Shown piece by piece: positions 8,780 to 18,076 of a stretch of 64,000 bases of DNA. The notes under the pieces are model-generated. The model saw nothing but the letters and a program-made list of their open reading frames with translations. It did no database searches and was not told the DNA's origin. Both the position numbers and the translations under genes were made by a program. Source of the DNA: Streptomyces sp. NBC_01549 (GTDB lineage Bacteria > Actinomycetota > Actinomycetes > Streptomycetales > Streptomycetaceae); assembly GCF_026339955.1 (NCBI RefSeq), contig NZ_JAPEPW010000003.1:682001-746000 (forward strand). Reading direction: 5' to 3'. Positions within the stretch are counted from its first letter, which is position 1. Each line of letters begins with the position of its first letter.

Positions 8780-9384
8780 CGTGCATGACAGCGCCCCGGC
8801 ACCACACCATTTCCGCGCGAATCCTCTGGATCACCGGATCGTGGCCAACTTCCCGCAACGCCTCCAGCTGCTCCTGGGTGAGCTTGCCCCACCTCGCGTG
8901 GGTGTTCGATTTCCACACCATCCAGCCTCACGACCACCGGCTCCGTCTCGCCGTCGACCGCGATCTCCTCAGCGTGACCGCGCGGTACAGGTCGGTGGGC
9001 GCCTTCCCGCTCCAAGCTGGGGGTTGCGTGGGCGTCACGCTGGTCGTCCGCGGGCGTTGAACCAGCGCCCTCGGTCCACGGGGCCGGCGTCCTGCGGGCG
9101 CTGAGCATCCTCTTGAAGGCGTCGACCACCGCCTGGTCGCCGGGATGCAGCTGCCCGGGCCCGCGGCCGCAGCGCTCCCACCGCGGCTGTCCCGGCGCCT
9201 GGCCCTTCAGGGGAATTACGTGAAGTTCCACAGCTCCCAGCCCGGTGCGGACCATGCCGCGCACTCCCGCTGGCCGGTGCGCATCGTGGTGCGGGGTGCG
9301 CACCACACCACGCACCAGTTCACCCAGCGTGAAAGCCTCAAGAGGAGGTGCTGGAGGGAGAGTTCTCCCCTCGATGCACAGCAT
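8780..9384 (-). pseudogene. Decayed gene remnants incl. helicase-associated repeat
   Basis: The reverse strand at about 8790-8925 encodes WKSNTHARWGKLTQEQLEAL then REVGHDPVIQRIRAEM, the pattern of the helicase-associated repeat in streptomycete DNA-binding proteins. A second coding-like piece nearby (AVELHVIPLKGQAPGQPRWE, DQAVVDAFKRMLSARR) is in another frame. No intact gene can be drawn. Fragmentation by small indels is likely. Confidence 0.45.
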
Positions 9385-9581
9385 CGCACACCCATAAAGG
9401 GACGATGCGGGCGGTAGCGAACGTGGTCTAGGAAGAACGCCGCCGATTCCGACCCCGCCAAGGGTTGATTCTCAACCCGACAAGGGGTCCGCACCGACCG
9501 CGCCATCCATGCGCACCATCACCGTGAGTGTGTCCATCGCGGTGCGGTGCGCGCCGGGCCCGCGCACCGTGATGCGCACCA

Positions 9582-9681
9582 GTGAGCGTCCGCCAACTTG
9601 AAGACGCAGGTCAAAGGGCTGGTGTGACCGGTTCTCGGGGTGCTCACGCTGGTCGCGGGCGGCAGTCTGAGCAGTAGATCG
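9582..9681 (+). repeat. About 100-bp inverted repeat, left copy
   Basis: This stretch (core CGCCAACTTGAAGACGCAGG, then a TCAAAGGGCTGGTGTGACCGG block) is repeated inverted at 13490-13590 with about 90 percent identity. The pair brackets a 4-kb segment holding two IS5-type transposases, a hypothetical gene, a secreted protein and an IS-associated ORF. What the repeat derives from is not clear. Confidence 0.8.
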
Positions 9682-9800
9682 TCCGTCAGGCTGTGTTGTG
9701 TTGCTGGCGCCAACGGCCGGGAGTGGGGATCTCCGTGCTTACGACGGGGTGCGCGATTGAGGTCGGGCCGTGTTGGCCTGGCGGGTTGGCTGGTGGTTGA

Positions 9801-10730
9801 TTACCGCATGGCCGCGCGGTCGGAGACCAGGCCGGCGATGGCCTGGTAGGTCTGGTCGAAGTACTCGCGGCGTCCGATCCAGCGTTGCAGGGGCCGCCAC
9901 TGCTTGTGCTCGGCGTTGGCGTGCTCGACGCAGATCCGCTCGGAGGACTGCTGCTTGCGCGCTTCCTCCCAGGCCGCCAGGTCCTCGGGCGGGGCATCCT
10001 TCTTCGGCTTCAGCGGCGGCGCTTGGACCTGGGCGGGGAACTGCTTGGCCAGTCCCCGGTAGCCGGCGTCGACCTTGGCCTTGACCTGGGGGAACCTCTC
10101 GAACAGGTCGCAGATGCCCTCGGTCTTCAGCGCGGTCTGGTCGTGCTGGCGGCCGGGCCGGAAGGCACCCGCCCACAGGGTCCGGCCCTTCTCGTCGGTG
10201 ACGACGGTGGCCTTCTTGGTGTTCTGCCGCATCTTCCCGGAGATGAATGCCCGGCGTCCGGGCTTGTTCGCCCGTGGACGTCGGACCCGGACCTCGGTGG
10301 CGTCGATCCGCAGTTCCACTCCGTGGGAGGCGGCGTAGGCGAAGACATCGGCCAGGGTGCGAAGGCGCAGGTCGGGACTTCCAGGGACGGCGAAGCCGCG
10401 GGCGGCGAGCAGGGGGCGGATCTCGTGGACCGCGCGGGTGATCGTGGAGCGGTCCACCTCGTAGAACAGGGCGAGGACGGCATGCGGAAGCTGGAAGCGC
10501 AGGATGACCAGGGTGGCGACGACCCGGTCGGTGAAGACGAGTTGGTGGTCGGGACCCGCTCCGGCGGCGCGCTGCCGGTCATGGCCCCGGCGTTCACGCA
10601 GCTGGGACTCCTGCCCGGCCACCCACGGCCCGGCCAACTCCGCGACCAGCTTGCCCAGGCGACGGCGCGGGATCCCGGTGCAGATACGATGGCTCAAGGC
10701 CGTGCGGGCCCCTCTTGACGTCACAATCAT
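9801..10730 (-). CDS. IS5-family (DDE_4 type) transposase
   Basis: A 309-residue transposase with an N-terminal helical HTH region (FYEVDRSTITRAVHEIRPLL), the first catalytic Asp in GVELRIDATEVRVRRPR, the GKMRQNTKKATVVTDEKGRT turn, second Asp in VKAKVDAGYRGLAK and the C-terminal EHANAEHKQWRPLQRW Glu region. All three acidic positions appear present, so it may be active. Terminal inverted repeats could not be fixed by eye. It lies within the segment bounded by the 9582/13590 inverted repeats. Confidence 0.85.
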   Translation of the reverse strand: MIVTSRGARTALSHRICTGIPRRRLGKLVAELAGPWVAGQESQLRERRGHDRQRAAGAGPDHQLVFTDRVVATLVILRFQLPHAVLALFYEVDRSTITRAVHEIRPLLAARGFAVPGSPDLRLRTLADVFAYAASHGVELRIDATEVRVRRPRANKPGRRAFISGKMRQNTKKATVVTDEKGRTLWAGAFRPGRQHDQTALKTEGICDLFERFPQVKAKVDAGYRGLAKQFPAQVQAPPLKPKKDAPPEDLAAWEEARKQQSSERICVEHANAEHKQWRPLQRWIGRREYFDQTYQAIAGLVSDRAAMR

Positions 10731-10792
10731 GATCGTCCCGCACGGCCGTTCGCATGCTCAGACCGGGGTTTCAGCTACCGCGCACCACGTCG

Positions 10793-11293
10793 TTACTGCG
10801 GCAGGTTGGCATCGTCCGCCTTGCGGAAGATGTCTCCGCACGTGGGGGAGGGCACCGGCTCGCGGGCTGCAAGGACGGTCAGCGTATGGCGCACTTCCGT
10901 GCTCAGCCGAAGGAGCTGGAGACTGGTCTGGCCGCCCTTGTAGGCGTACAGGCGGAAGACTTTGACCGCGATTTCGTCTCGGTCGTCGGCGAAGGTGTCT
11001 GGGAGCCCGGCGAGTAGTTCGAAGTCTTGCTTGCCGGTCGCCGCGTCGGCCACGGTGCTGAGGGGCAGGGTCTCGAACTCTCCTGCGGGCAAGGAAGCGT
11101 CTACCGCGACAGCGTGGGCGGCTAAGGCCGCGAAGACCTCAATGAGTCGTTCGCCCACCGCCGTGTCGATGCCCCAGGAGTGCAGCCGCTCTTGGCGGCG
11201 ATCCTGACGCCATGGCTCCTGGTCCAGTAGTGGCAGCAGGACGCGACCGAGGTACGCGCAGCGACGCCATAGCGTGTCGTGGTCCGAGGTCAT
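10793..11293 (-). CDS. Hypothetical protein, 166 aa
   Basis: Starts MTSDHDTLWRRCAYLGRVLL and continues LDQEPWRQDRRQERLHSWGI, TDTAVGERLIEV-like helices and an acidic middle (DTFADDRDEIAVKVFRLYAY). Mostly helical, no signal peptide, no membrane segment. The coding bias is typical of the host and the ATG at 11293 has a GAGGATCG site upstream. I do not recognise the family. The stop is just inside the flank of the IS5 element at its 3' side. Confidence 0.6.
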   Translation of the reverse strand: MTSDHDTLWRRCAYLGRVLLPLLDQEPWRQDRRQERLHSWGIDTAVGERLIEVFAALAAHAVAVDASLPAGEFETLPLSTVADAATGKQDFELLAGLPDTFADDRDEIAVKVFRLYAYKGGQTSLQLLRLSTEVRHTLTVLAAREPVPSPTCGDIFRKADDANLPQ

Positions 11294-11359
11294 GATCGAT
11301 CCTCTCTGGGGCAGTTGGAGGTCCTGCCGCCTGAGCGGCGCAGGCCCTCGAACTTCCCA

Positions 11360-11851
11360 CTACACGCAGGCTAGGTACAGGACGGGGCTGTTCGCCGTGC
11401 CGCTGCCCGCGGAGCCGCCCGAGTTCACGAGGGTCCCGTACGTCGTCGTCCGGAAGGCATGGGTCGGGTCACCGGAGTGGTGTTCGCAGGTTGCCGCTGC
11501 GGTCGACGATCGCAGCGGAGGCGCGCACTTGGACTGGTGCGCGGTCCCGGTCGTCATCCACTGGTTCGAGAAGTCGTTGTAGAGCTCCAGGTCCACCTCG
11601 CTGGTGCAGGCCACGGGACCACCTGAGCACGTCTTGATGCCTCCGGTGCCCGTCATCCGGGAGCCGCTGTGGATGGGCTTGGAGGCGTAGAAGTTGCAGC
11701 TCGTCGTCGCTTGCGGGGAGGCGTCCTGCGTGGTCACGGTGATCTCCGGCGGTGCCGGGTTCGGCGGCGGGTCCGCCAGCGCCGTCTGAGTGCTCGTGGC
11801 GACCAACGCCACACCAACAGCGAACGCACTCACAATGGATCTTAAGCGCAT
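11360..11851 (-). CDS. Small secreted cysteine-containing protein
   Basis: A 163-residue protein with a Sec signal peptide (MRLRSIVSAFAVGVALVATS to ALA, residues 1-30), a proline-rich spacer (DPPPNPAPPEITV) and a mature part with six Cys (TSCNFYAS, IKTCSGGPVACTSEV, HQSKCAPP, AATCEHHSG, YLACV). The even number of Cys suggests three disulfides. ATG at 11851 follows AAGGAG with good spacing. No family recognised; likely exported to the medium or wall. Confidence 0.75.
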   Translation of the reverse strand: MRLRSIVSAFAVGVALVATSTQTALADPPPNPAPPEITVTTQDASPQATTSCNFYASKPIHSGSRMTGTGGIKTCSGGPVACTSEVDLELYNDFSNQWMTTGTAHQSKCAPPLRSSTAAATCEHHSGDPTHAFRTTTYGTLVNSGGSAGSGTANSPVLYLACV

Positions 11852-12050
11852 GAAAAAGACTCCTTGTCGCTGAGTGGGCCGAAGGCCCTGAGTGACATCA
11901 GACCGTAAATGTGGAACACGAGGTACAGCAGTGACGTTTCGGCCAGTCACTCCTCCTGTCCCCGCAGGCCCGGGAAGAATCGACTTTGACCGACTGCCAC
12001 TCCTGCCGACAGCCACAACACGAATGCCGGGAACCTCCTGCGTCGTTGTC

Positions 12051-12932
12051 TCAGCGGTTGACTTCGAGGTTCGTCAGAACGAGCAGGGCGCGCAGGAGGC
12101 GCGTCGCGTGAGCGGGATCGGTGCGGAGCTTGGTGAGGATCCGCCAGTTCTTCAGGTGGGCGAAGCCGTGTTCGACCGGTGCGCGTCCGACGGCGAGGAC
12201 TCGGTTGGCGGTCTTCTGGCCGGGGGTGAGTTTGTGGGTGCGGCTGGCGTGGAACCCGGTGACGATCACGGGGTCGACTACGTCGTTGTCCAGGCCGCGG
12301 AAGCCGAGGTCCGCCAGCGCCCCGAGGCCGGCGGCGCGCAGGTGGGCCAGGATGTGGTCGTGGCGGGCGGCGGTGTTGTCGTGGGTGCGGCCGGGCCGGG
12401 CGGCAGATATCCAGATCAGGCGGCCTCTCTCGTCGGTCAGGGCGAGGAAGTGCAGGCCGTGATGGTGGTGTTTGCCGGAGTAGTTCCGCCGGTCGGCCTT
12501 TCCGGTGCGGCGCTGGGTGGCGATGAGGGTGCCGTCGATCAGGACCACCTCCCCGCCCTGCTTGGCGACCTTCTTCAGGGCGCGGTCCAGGCGCGGCGCC
12601 TGCGCGGCGAGCAGGGTGATCAGCTCATCGCGCCAGCGGCGGACGGTCGACTCGGAGACATTGTTTCCGCCGGCCATGTCCGTCAGGCGCTGGTCGTGAC
12701 GCAGCACGGCCAGGACGATCACCGCGATCTTCCCGGGCGGCAGGATCCGCCACCTGGACCGTATCGCCTTCAGATGGCGACGCAGCAGACCGGCGAGGTG
12801 GTTGACGGTGCGCGTGGACAGCGGCAGACGGCATTGGTAGACAAGCGGGCAGGTGTCCTCGGCGCGTTCTTTGGTTTTCGTCACACAATTCCAACGGCCG
12901 CCGGGGGCACGCCGGTTACGCCCGCACCGCAC
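12051..12932 (-). CDS. IS5-family transposase, second type
   Basis: About 280 residues: TDMAGGNNVSESTVRRWRDE (HTH), first catalytic Asp in EVVLIDGTLIATQRRTG, GKHHHHGLHFLALTDERGRL, second Asp in LGALADLGFRGLDND and the C-terminal RAPVEHGFAHLKNWRILTKL Glu motif. This is the DDE_4/IS1647-like branch common in Streptomyces. The true start may be a GTG inside the first 40 codons. A C-terminal scrap of a relative sits at 4318-4414. It follows the coiled-coil ORF at 12966-13418 by 33 bp on the same strand. Confidence 0.82.
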   Translation of the reverse strand: MRCGRNRRAPGGRWNCVTKTKERAEDTCPLVYQCRLPLSTRTVNHLAGLLRRHLKAIRSRWRILPPGKIAVIVLAVLRHDQRLTDMAGGNNVSESTVRRWRDELITLLAAQAPRLDRALKKVAKQGGEVVLIDGTLIATQRRTGKADRRNYSGKHHHHGLHFLALTDERGRLIWISAARPGRTHDNTAARHDHILAHLRAAGLGALADLGFRGLDNDVVDPVIVTGFHASRTHKLTPGQKTANRVLAVGRAPVEHGFAHLKNWRILTKLRTDPAHATRLLRALLVLTNLEVNR

Positions 12933-12965
12933 CGCACCGCGGCAGGCGGCAGGCCGCAGATCAGG

Positions 12966-13418
12966 TTACAGGCGGGTGGTGAACCGGCCGTCGGGCAGTT
13001 TGCGCAGCCAGCCGCGATCGACGAGTCTGACCAGCTTCCCGCGCAGCGGCTCCAGCTTGGCCCGCACGCTGACGTCGATTCCCAGCGCGTCGCCGACCTG
13101 CCGGGCCATGACCGGACCGGCGGCCTGCCGCACGACGGCAAGAATGCGCTGGTAGTCCGACGGAAGGGCGGTCTCCTCCACGCCTGACGTGCGGCGCGGG
13201 ATCAGCATCACCGCCCGTCCGCCCACCTGCCCAGGCGCCGGCGCGACAGAGGCGCGCTCGTCGGCGAGTTGTTCGCTAATCCGCTCAAGGACACGTTCGG
13301 CGGCGGCGAGTTCGTCCCGCTCCGCCCGTACCTCCGCCAACTGCTTGGCCAGCTGTTCTTCGAGTTCGTCCAGCTCCGCGCGCCGCGCGGTGATCCGTTC
13401 CAGCAGCTCGGGATCCAT
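12966..13418 (-). CDS. Coiled-coil plus winged-helix IS-associated protein
   Basis: A 150-residue protein: residues 1-55 are a charged coiled coil (LLERITARRAELDELEEQLA), followed by a Pro-rich linker and a C-terminal winged-helix (LPSDYQRILAVVRQAAGPVM, ARQVGDALGIDVSVRAKLEP, LVRLVDRGWLRKLPDGRFT). The same architecture, with low sequence identity, occurs at 40314-40736, where it is coupled to an IS5-family transposase by an ATGA overlap. I infer an IS accessory protein with a DNA-binding role. No published function is known to me. Confidence 0.7.
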   Translation of the reverse strand: MDPELLERITARRAELDELEEQLAKQLAEVRAERDELAAAERVLERISEQLADERASVAPAPGQVGGRAVMLIPRRTSGVEETALPSDYQRILAVVRQAAGPVMARQVGDALGIDVSVRAKLEPLRGKLVRLVDRGWLRKLPDGRFTTRL

Positions 13419-13489
13419 GCACCGGATCGTAGAAGGCCGCCCGGCCCTTGCGAGCAGGAACCGGCGAACCCGGCTCCGCCAAACGATCT

Positions 13490-13590
13490 ACTCCGCAGAC
13501 TGCCGCCGACGACCAGCGTGAGCACCCCGAAAGCCGGTCACACCAGCCCTTTGACCTGCGTCTTCAAGTTGGCGGAGGCTCAGTGCGGCG
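13490..13590 (-). repeat. About 100-bp inverted repeat, right copy
   Basis: Inverted partner of 9582-9681. It lies about 70 bp upstream of the coiled-coil/winged-helix ORF. The two copies differ by roughly ten substitutions, so the duplication is not very recent. Confidence 0.8.
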
Positions 13591-13730
13591 CCCGCGGTGG
13601 CTCGCGAGCATGGTCCCTCAAACCGAACCACGCCCTACTCCAATTGTGGCTTCGGCTTTGGCTGCCGCTGGTTGTCCTGAGTTCCACAGTTAGCGGTGTC
13701 GACTAGGGAACGAAAACGTGGGTTGACCTG

Positions 13731-15568
13731 CGGAAACGCCTGTGAGCACGCCGAGATGGCGTGTCACTAGGCGGGGGGATAGTGCCTGGTCAGCGGCCTG
13801 CGGTCAGATCGATGATCTTCTTGGGCGGGGTGACGTTCAGGGCGGTGAAGATGTCGCGCTGGGGCTTGGTGAGGTCGGTGGACTGGCGGAAGGTGCCGGC
13901 CGGGCCGGTGTAGGTGACCGCGTGCAGGCGCTGGAGTTCGGCGCGCAGGCGGTTCCAGGTCTGGCCGGTGGAGGTCTCGGCGACGCGGATCAGCAGCAGG
14001 GCGAGCCAGCAGAGCAGGACGTGGGCGCGGATGCGGTCCTCGCGGCGGTGGTAAACGGGGCGGAGATCGAGAATTTGCTTCATGTCGCGCCAGCCGCGCT
14101 CGACTTCCAGGAGCTGTTTGTAACCCAGGGCGATGTCCTCGGCCGACAGCTTCGGATCCGAGGAGCGCAGGAGGTACTTCCCGTCGAGGTTGGCCTCGGC
14201 GGCGATCTTCTTCTTGTCCACCCGCAGCAGCCCGCTCGGGGTGGTGCGCAAGAACCGTTTCAGACCGGGCTTGGTGGACAACACCCCAGCCAGCTTGTCG
14301 CGTTCGGGCCTGGGCAGCTTGTCCGTGGCCTCGATCGCCTCGGTGAGCTGGGTGACCATCCGCTGACGGATCGCGGCGTCGCGGGTGGCCTGGTCGGGGT
14401 TGAAGCAGATCACGAACCGGTCGTCGGTTCCGATGTTGACCTCCTTGACCTGGAGGTTGTCGCGCACGGACGCATAGCGGCCCTGCCGCGAGAGGGCGGC
14501 GCGTACTTCGGGTGATCCGGTGCGGAGTTTCTCGCCGATGATGTAGCCGCCGCCTCCGCGCATCAGCGCCCGGCGGTTGGCGGCGGAGGTGAAGCCGCGG
14601 TCGGCGACCCACACGATCTTCGACAGCGTCCACTCGCGCAGGTCGTCGCGGACCTGCCGGATCAGGGCCTGGTCACCGGTGTTGCCGGGCCAGGACCACA
14701 CCCGCACCGGGATCCCGTCGCGGGTGACGGCCATGCCGATGACGACCTGGGGCAGATCGTCGCGGGAGTCCTTGGACTTGCCGTGGGTGCGGAACCCGTC
14801 GTGTCGCACCGCGTCTTCGGCCGGCGCGTCGGCGGCCAGGCGCTCGCCGTGTTCGTCGCGGGCGACAGGTTCGTCGGCGTCCTCGGTCTCGAAGTACGTG
14901 GAGCTGGTGTCGAAGAACAGCAGGTCCACCTCCAGGTTGAGCAGGTCGGTGACCTGGAAGTACGTCTCCTTGGCCAGGGCCGGCTCGATGGTCAGCAGGT
15001 AATCCATGGCTCGGTAGCAGGCTTCGTCACTGATCGCCTCCAGGCCGTCTATGTGGACGTCGTCGGCGATCCACTCGGTCGCGGCGAGCTTGCTGGAGGC
15101 GGCCAGGGCCCGGTTGGCGACCAGCGCGAACAGCACCCGTTCGACGCGCGGATCCAGCCGCCGCCCGGCCAGTTGGCGGTGCACGACACCGTCGAGGCCG
15201 AGCCGGTGCCAGAGTCCGTCCAGCGCGTGCACCCCGCCGCACGGCCTGGAACTGATCAGTGACAGGTCTCCCGAGCCGGTCGCGGCCAGCGCGGACGCGG
15301 GGTCCAGCAGCTTCGAGAGCGCGCCGACCAGTCGGCGCACCGCCTCGCGGTCGAGCTCGTCCTCCCGGCCGAAGGAGTGCAGCACCTTCGTACGCGAACG
15401 CCCCACGGCCGGGTCCCACTCGTTGTGGGCCAGCTGCAGATACCGGACCGTCTGCCCGTCCTTGTTCCGCCGGGACGTCGTCTTCACATACATGCCGCTA
15501 GACGATACGCACATCATTCCATGTCACAGGCATGGGGGTGACAACATCGTGCCACTAGGCGTTTTCGG
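13731..15568 (-). mobile_element. IS1634-family insertion sequence
   Basis: Imperfect terminal inverted repeats flank one large transposase gene: CGGAAACGCCTGTGAGCACG at the left and, inverted, CGAAAACGCCTAGTGGCACG at the right. No target duplication was recognised. About 1.84 kb. Confidence 0.8.
13790..15517 (-). CDS. IS1634 family transposase
   Basis: A 575-residue transposase of the long IS4-superfamily type. It opens with MYVKTTSRRNKDGQTVRYLQ (the likely start is the Met nine codons in, at 15493). The first catalytic Asp is in DLLFFDTSSTYFETED, the second in KIVWVADRGFTSAANRR with the following GGGYIIGEKLR, and the Y-(2)-R-(3)-E(6)K-like signature is near KYLLRSSDPKLSAEDIALGY and LEVERGWRDMKQILDLRPVY. 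Full length and without stops, so possibly active. Confidence 0.9.
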   Translation of the reverse strand: MMCVSSSGMYVKTTSRRNKDGQTVRYLQLAHNEWDPAVGRSRTKVLHSFGREDELDREAVRRLVGALSKLLDPASALAATGSGDLSLISSRPCGGVHALDGLWHRLGLDGVVHRQLAGRRLDPRVERVLFALVANRALAASSKLAATEWIADDVHIDGLEAISDEACYRAMDYLLTIEPALAKETYFQVTDLLNLEVDLLFFDTSSTYFETEDADEPVARDEHGERLAADAPAEDAVRHDGFRTHGKSKDSRDDLPQVVIGMAVTRDGIPVRVWSWPGNTGDQALIRQVRDDLREWTLSKIVWVADRGFTSAANRRALMRGGGGYIIGEKLRTGSPEVRAALSRQGRYASVRDNLQVKEVNIGTDDRFVICFNPDQATRDAAIRQRMVTQLTEAIEATDKLPRPERDKLAGVLSTKPGLKRFLRTTPSGLLRVDKKKIAAEANLDGKYLLRSSDPKLSAEDIALGYKQLLEVERGWRDMKQILDLRPVYHRREDRIRAHVLLCWLALLLIRVAETSTGQTWNRLRAELQRLHAVTYTGPAGTFRQSTDLTKPQRDIFTALNVTPPKKIIDLTAGR

Positions 15569-15633
15569 CCTTTCGCGCTAGGTGCAACCGCCTGACCTGC
15601 ACCGATGCCCTGCCACACCCCCGAGAACCCCGC

Positions 15634-15795
15634 TCAACTGTGGAACGCAGGGTTGTGTTTGTCGATGCTGTCGAGCTGTTGTTGGACGTGGTCGGTGCGG
15701 TGCTGGGCGTGATACAGCTCAAGGGCTCGCTGCCATGCGGTGCGGGCTTGCTCGGGTTGGCCGCTTAGGGCCCGTAAAGAATCAACACGTTGCTT
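15634..15795 (-). pseudogene. C-terminal TPR tail of a SARP/AfsR-like regulator
   Basis: The reverse strand encodes RVDSLRALSGQPEQARTAWQ followed by RALELYHAQHRTDHVQQQLD and a stop. This is the typical last TPR and tail of streptomycete SARP-type or NB-ARC/TPR regulators. The gene is cut on its 5' side by the ISAzo13-type element. Only about 50 residues are left. Confidence 0.6.
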
Positions 15796-15821
15796 CACGG
15801 TCTTCCTATCGTTGGTGTGGT

Positions 15822-16784
15822 ATGCGTATACCGAGCGAGGTCCGTGACCAACTTGCCCTGAGGTTCGGGGTGTTGTTACCTCATCTGAATGAGCGGCAGC
15901 AGCGGCTGGCGTTGGCCGCCGAGGCCCGGCTGCTGGGGCACGGCGGGGTCCGGGCCGTCGCGTGTGCCGCAGGGGTGAGCGAGACGACGGTGCGGAAGGG
16001 TGTGTTCGAGCTGGAGGGCGGTGAGGACCCGCTGCCCGATGGCCGGGTCCGACGGGACGGCGGCGGTCGCAAGAGCGCCGAGGAGCTTGACCCGCTGCTC
16101 GTTCCGGCGTTGCTGGCGCTGGTCGAGCCGGATGAGCGGGGCGATCCGATGTCGCCGCTGCGGTGGACGACCAGGTCACTGCGGTCTCTGGCCGGGGAGC
16201 TGACGCGGCAGGGCCGTGCCGCTTCGGCGCCGACCGTGGGCAGGCTGCTGAGGGAGAACGGGTTCAGTCTGCAGGCCAATGCCAAGACCCTTGAGGGCGC
16301 TCAACACCCAGACCGGGACGCTCAGTTCCGGTACATCAACGACCAGGTCAAGGACCATCAGGCGGACGGCGAGCCGGTGGTCAGTGTGGACACGAAAAAG
16401 AAGGAAGTCGTCGGGGAGTTCAAGAATGCGGGATGTCAATGGCGGCCGGCCGGTGAACCCGTGCGGGTTGACGTCCATGACTTCCCCGGTGATGCACTGG
16501 GCAAGGCCCTGCCCTACGGCATCTACGACCTGGCGGCGGACACCGGCTGGGTGAACGTCGGTACGGATCACGACACCGCAGCCTTCGCGGTCGCGTCGAT
16601 CCTCCGTTGGTGGAACGGGCAAGGACGTCTCGACTACCCGCAGGCCAGACGTCTGCTGATCACCGCCGATGCCGGCGGCTCCAACGGCTACCGCACCCGG
16701 GCCTTCAAGACCGAGCTGGCTGCGTTCGCCGCCCGGACCGGCCTGGCCGTCACGGTCTGCCACATGCCGCCGGGCACACAATGC
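15822..16784 (+). pseudogene. ISAzo13 family transposase, C-terminally truncated
   Basis: The ATG at 15822 opens MRIPSEVRDQLALRFGVLLP and the frame carries the ISAzo13 signatures GVSETTVRKGVFELEGG (HTH), LRWTTRSLRSLAGELTRQG, EPVVSVDTKKKEVVGEFKN (first Asp), VGTDHDTAAFAVASILRWW and LLITADAGGSNGYRTRAFK (second Asp). It stops being family-like at VCHMPPGT, where intact proteins continue into the Glu region. An IS4-family element abuts there, so the third catalytic residue is lost. Confidence 0.88.
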
Positions 16785-16794
16785 CGTTGCTTGA

Positions 16795-17985
16795 TTACTG
16801 GACTATCGCGGTGTGCAGCGTGATGGCCTTGGCTGTGATCCGCCGTGTCGGTTGCCGGTCCCGGGTGTTGATCCGGTAGGAGAGCTTCGAGGAGTACTTC
16901 GAGTCCGGCCGTTTGAGGTGCCGGTCCGCCTCACGCAGGCGCCTGGCGCCGTTGTCGAGCTTCCGGCGCACCTTCGCCGCCAGCACAGCCAGGAACTTCT
17001 TGATCTTCTTGGGCGTATCCGCGCACTGTCGGACCACGCTGCGCCGCGTGTGCTTGAGGACCTTGACGAACGAGACCCGGTCCGGGTTGATGCCGTTGTC
17101 GTCGGCCAGACACATGATGACCCGCGTGAGGCAGTGGTGCACGACCAGGTGCGCCCAGACCTCCTGCCGCACCAGATCCGGGTCTCCCGAGCGCAGGACC
17201 TCGACCGGCCCGCGCTGGAACGTCTTGATCTGCCGGAACGCCGACTCCGCCTCCCACCTGGCATGGTAGAGCTCTGCCAACTCCGCCGCCGGATACGCAA
17301 CCGGGTCCAACAGATCGGTCAACAGCCTGACCACCTCGCCGCCGTCGACGCGGTACTCGATCACCCGGACCAGCACCCCGCCAGGATGAGCGCCCTTCTG
17401 CCCGCCCAGGTTCATCCTCCCCAGGTAGGTCCCGTCGGGCAGATACTCAACCGGCCGGTGCGCCACCGGCGAGCGAGCCCGGATCAGCAGATGGGCCCCG
17501 AATCCGAGATAGGCCTTCCATAACTCGACCCCGGGGAAGCCCCGGTCCATGATGACGAGCATCTTGCTCGCCGAGGTCGCCAGAGTGATCGCCAACTCCC
17601 GCTCACCGCCGTTGAATCCGCCCACCGCCGCGTCGATCTGCGCGTGCGTGCCACACTCGGTCAGTGTCACCACCCGCACTTGAGGGAACCCCGCCGGCTG
17701 GCCGTTCTTGACCGGCCCACCGAACGCGGCACGGTTGGCCGGTGTGTCCGGCGCGTCCAGCACGAACCCGTCCACCGCGGCCAGCCGCATCCCGCGGTAG
17801 AAGGAGCCCTCCAGGCCGACGGGGGCCAACGGGTCGGCCAGCTCGCGGAAGACGGCCTCCAGGACCAGCGGTCCCAGACGCCTGCGCGCCCGCGTGAACG
17901 AGGACTTGTTCGGGATGCTCCCGCTCAACTCCCTGATACTGCCCACCAGTTGCTCCGCCGCATCGTCATAGGAGTCCTGTTGGAA
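16795..17985 (-). pseudogene. IS4 family transposase, N-terminally truncated
   Basis: About 395 residues of a streptomycete IS4-type transposase: FTRARRRLGPLVLEAVFREL, first Asp in MRLAAVDGFVLDAPDT, second in KMLVIMDRGFPGVELWKAYL, then PAAELAELYHARWEAESAFR (Y-R-E motif with the catalytic Glu). The N-terminal 80 residues, seen in the fragment at 36073-36299, are replaced by an ISL3 piece joined in frame at about 17985, so an ORF of 416 codons exists but is chimeric. Confidence 0.82.
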
Positions 17986-18076
17986 CACCACATTGGCACC
18001 ACCGACCGCGGCATCCGCGAGCCGTCGCATGTACCGGCCGTGCACCCGGTCCGAGGCACTACCGCAGTGCGGACAG
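17985..18076 (-). mobile_element. ISL3 transposase N-terminal scrap
   Basis: The reverse strand gives CPHCGSASDRVHGRYMRRLA then DAAVGGANVVF, the zinc-finger and following strand of an ISL3 transposase. It points away from the rest of an ISL3 gene that starts at about 18077 on the opposite strand. Confidence 0.75.

Noticed and set aside
11892..13187. 431-codon forward frame opposite the IS5 transposase and coiled-coil ORF
   Set aside because: Shadow frame; Gly/Val-rich with no motif.
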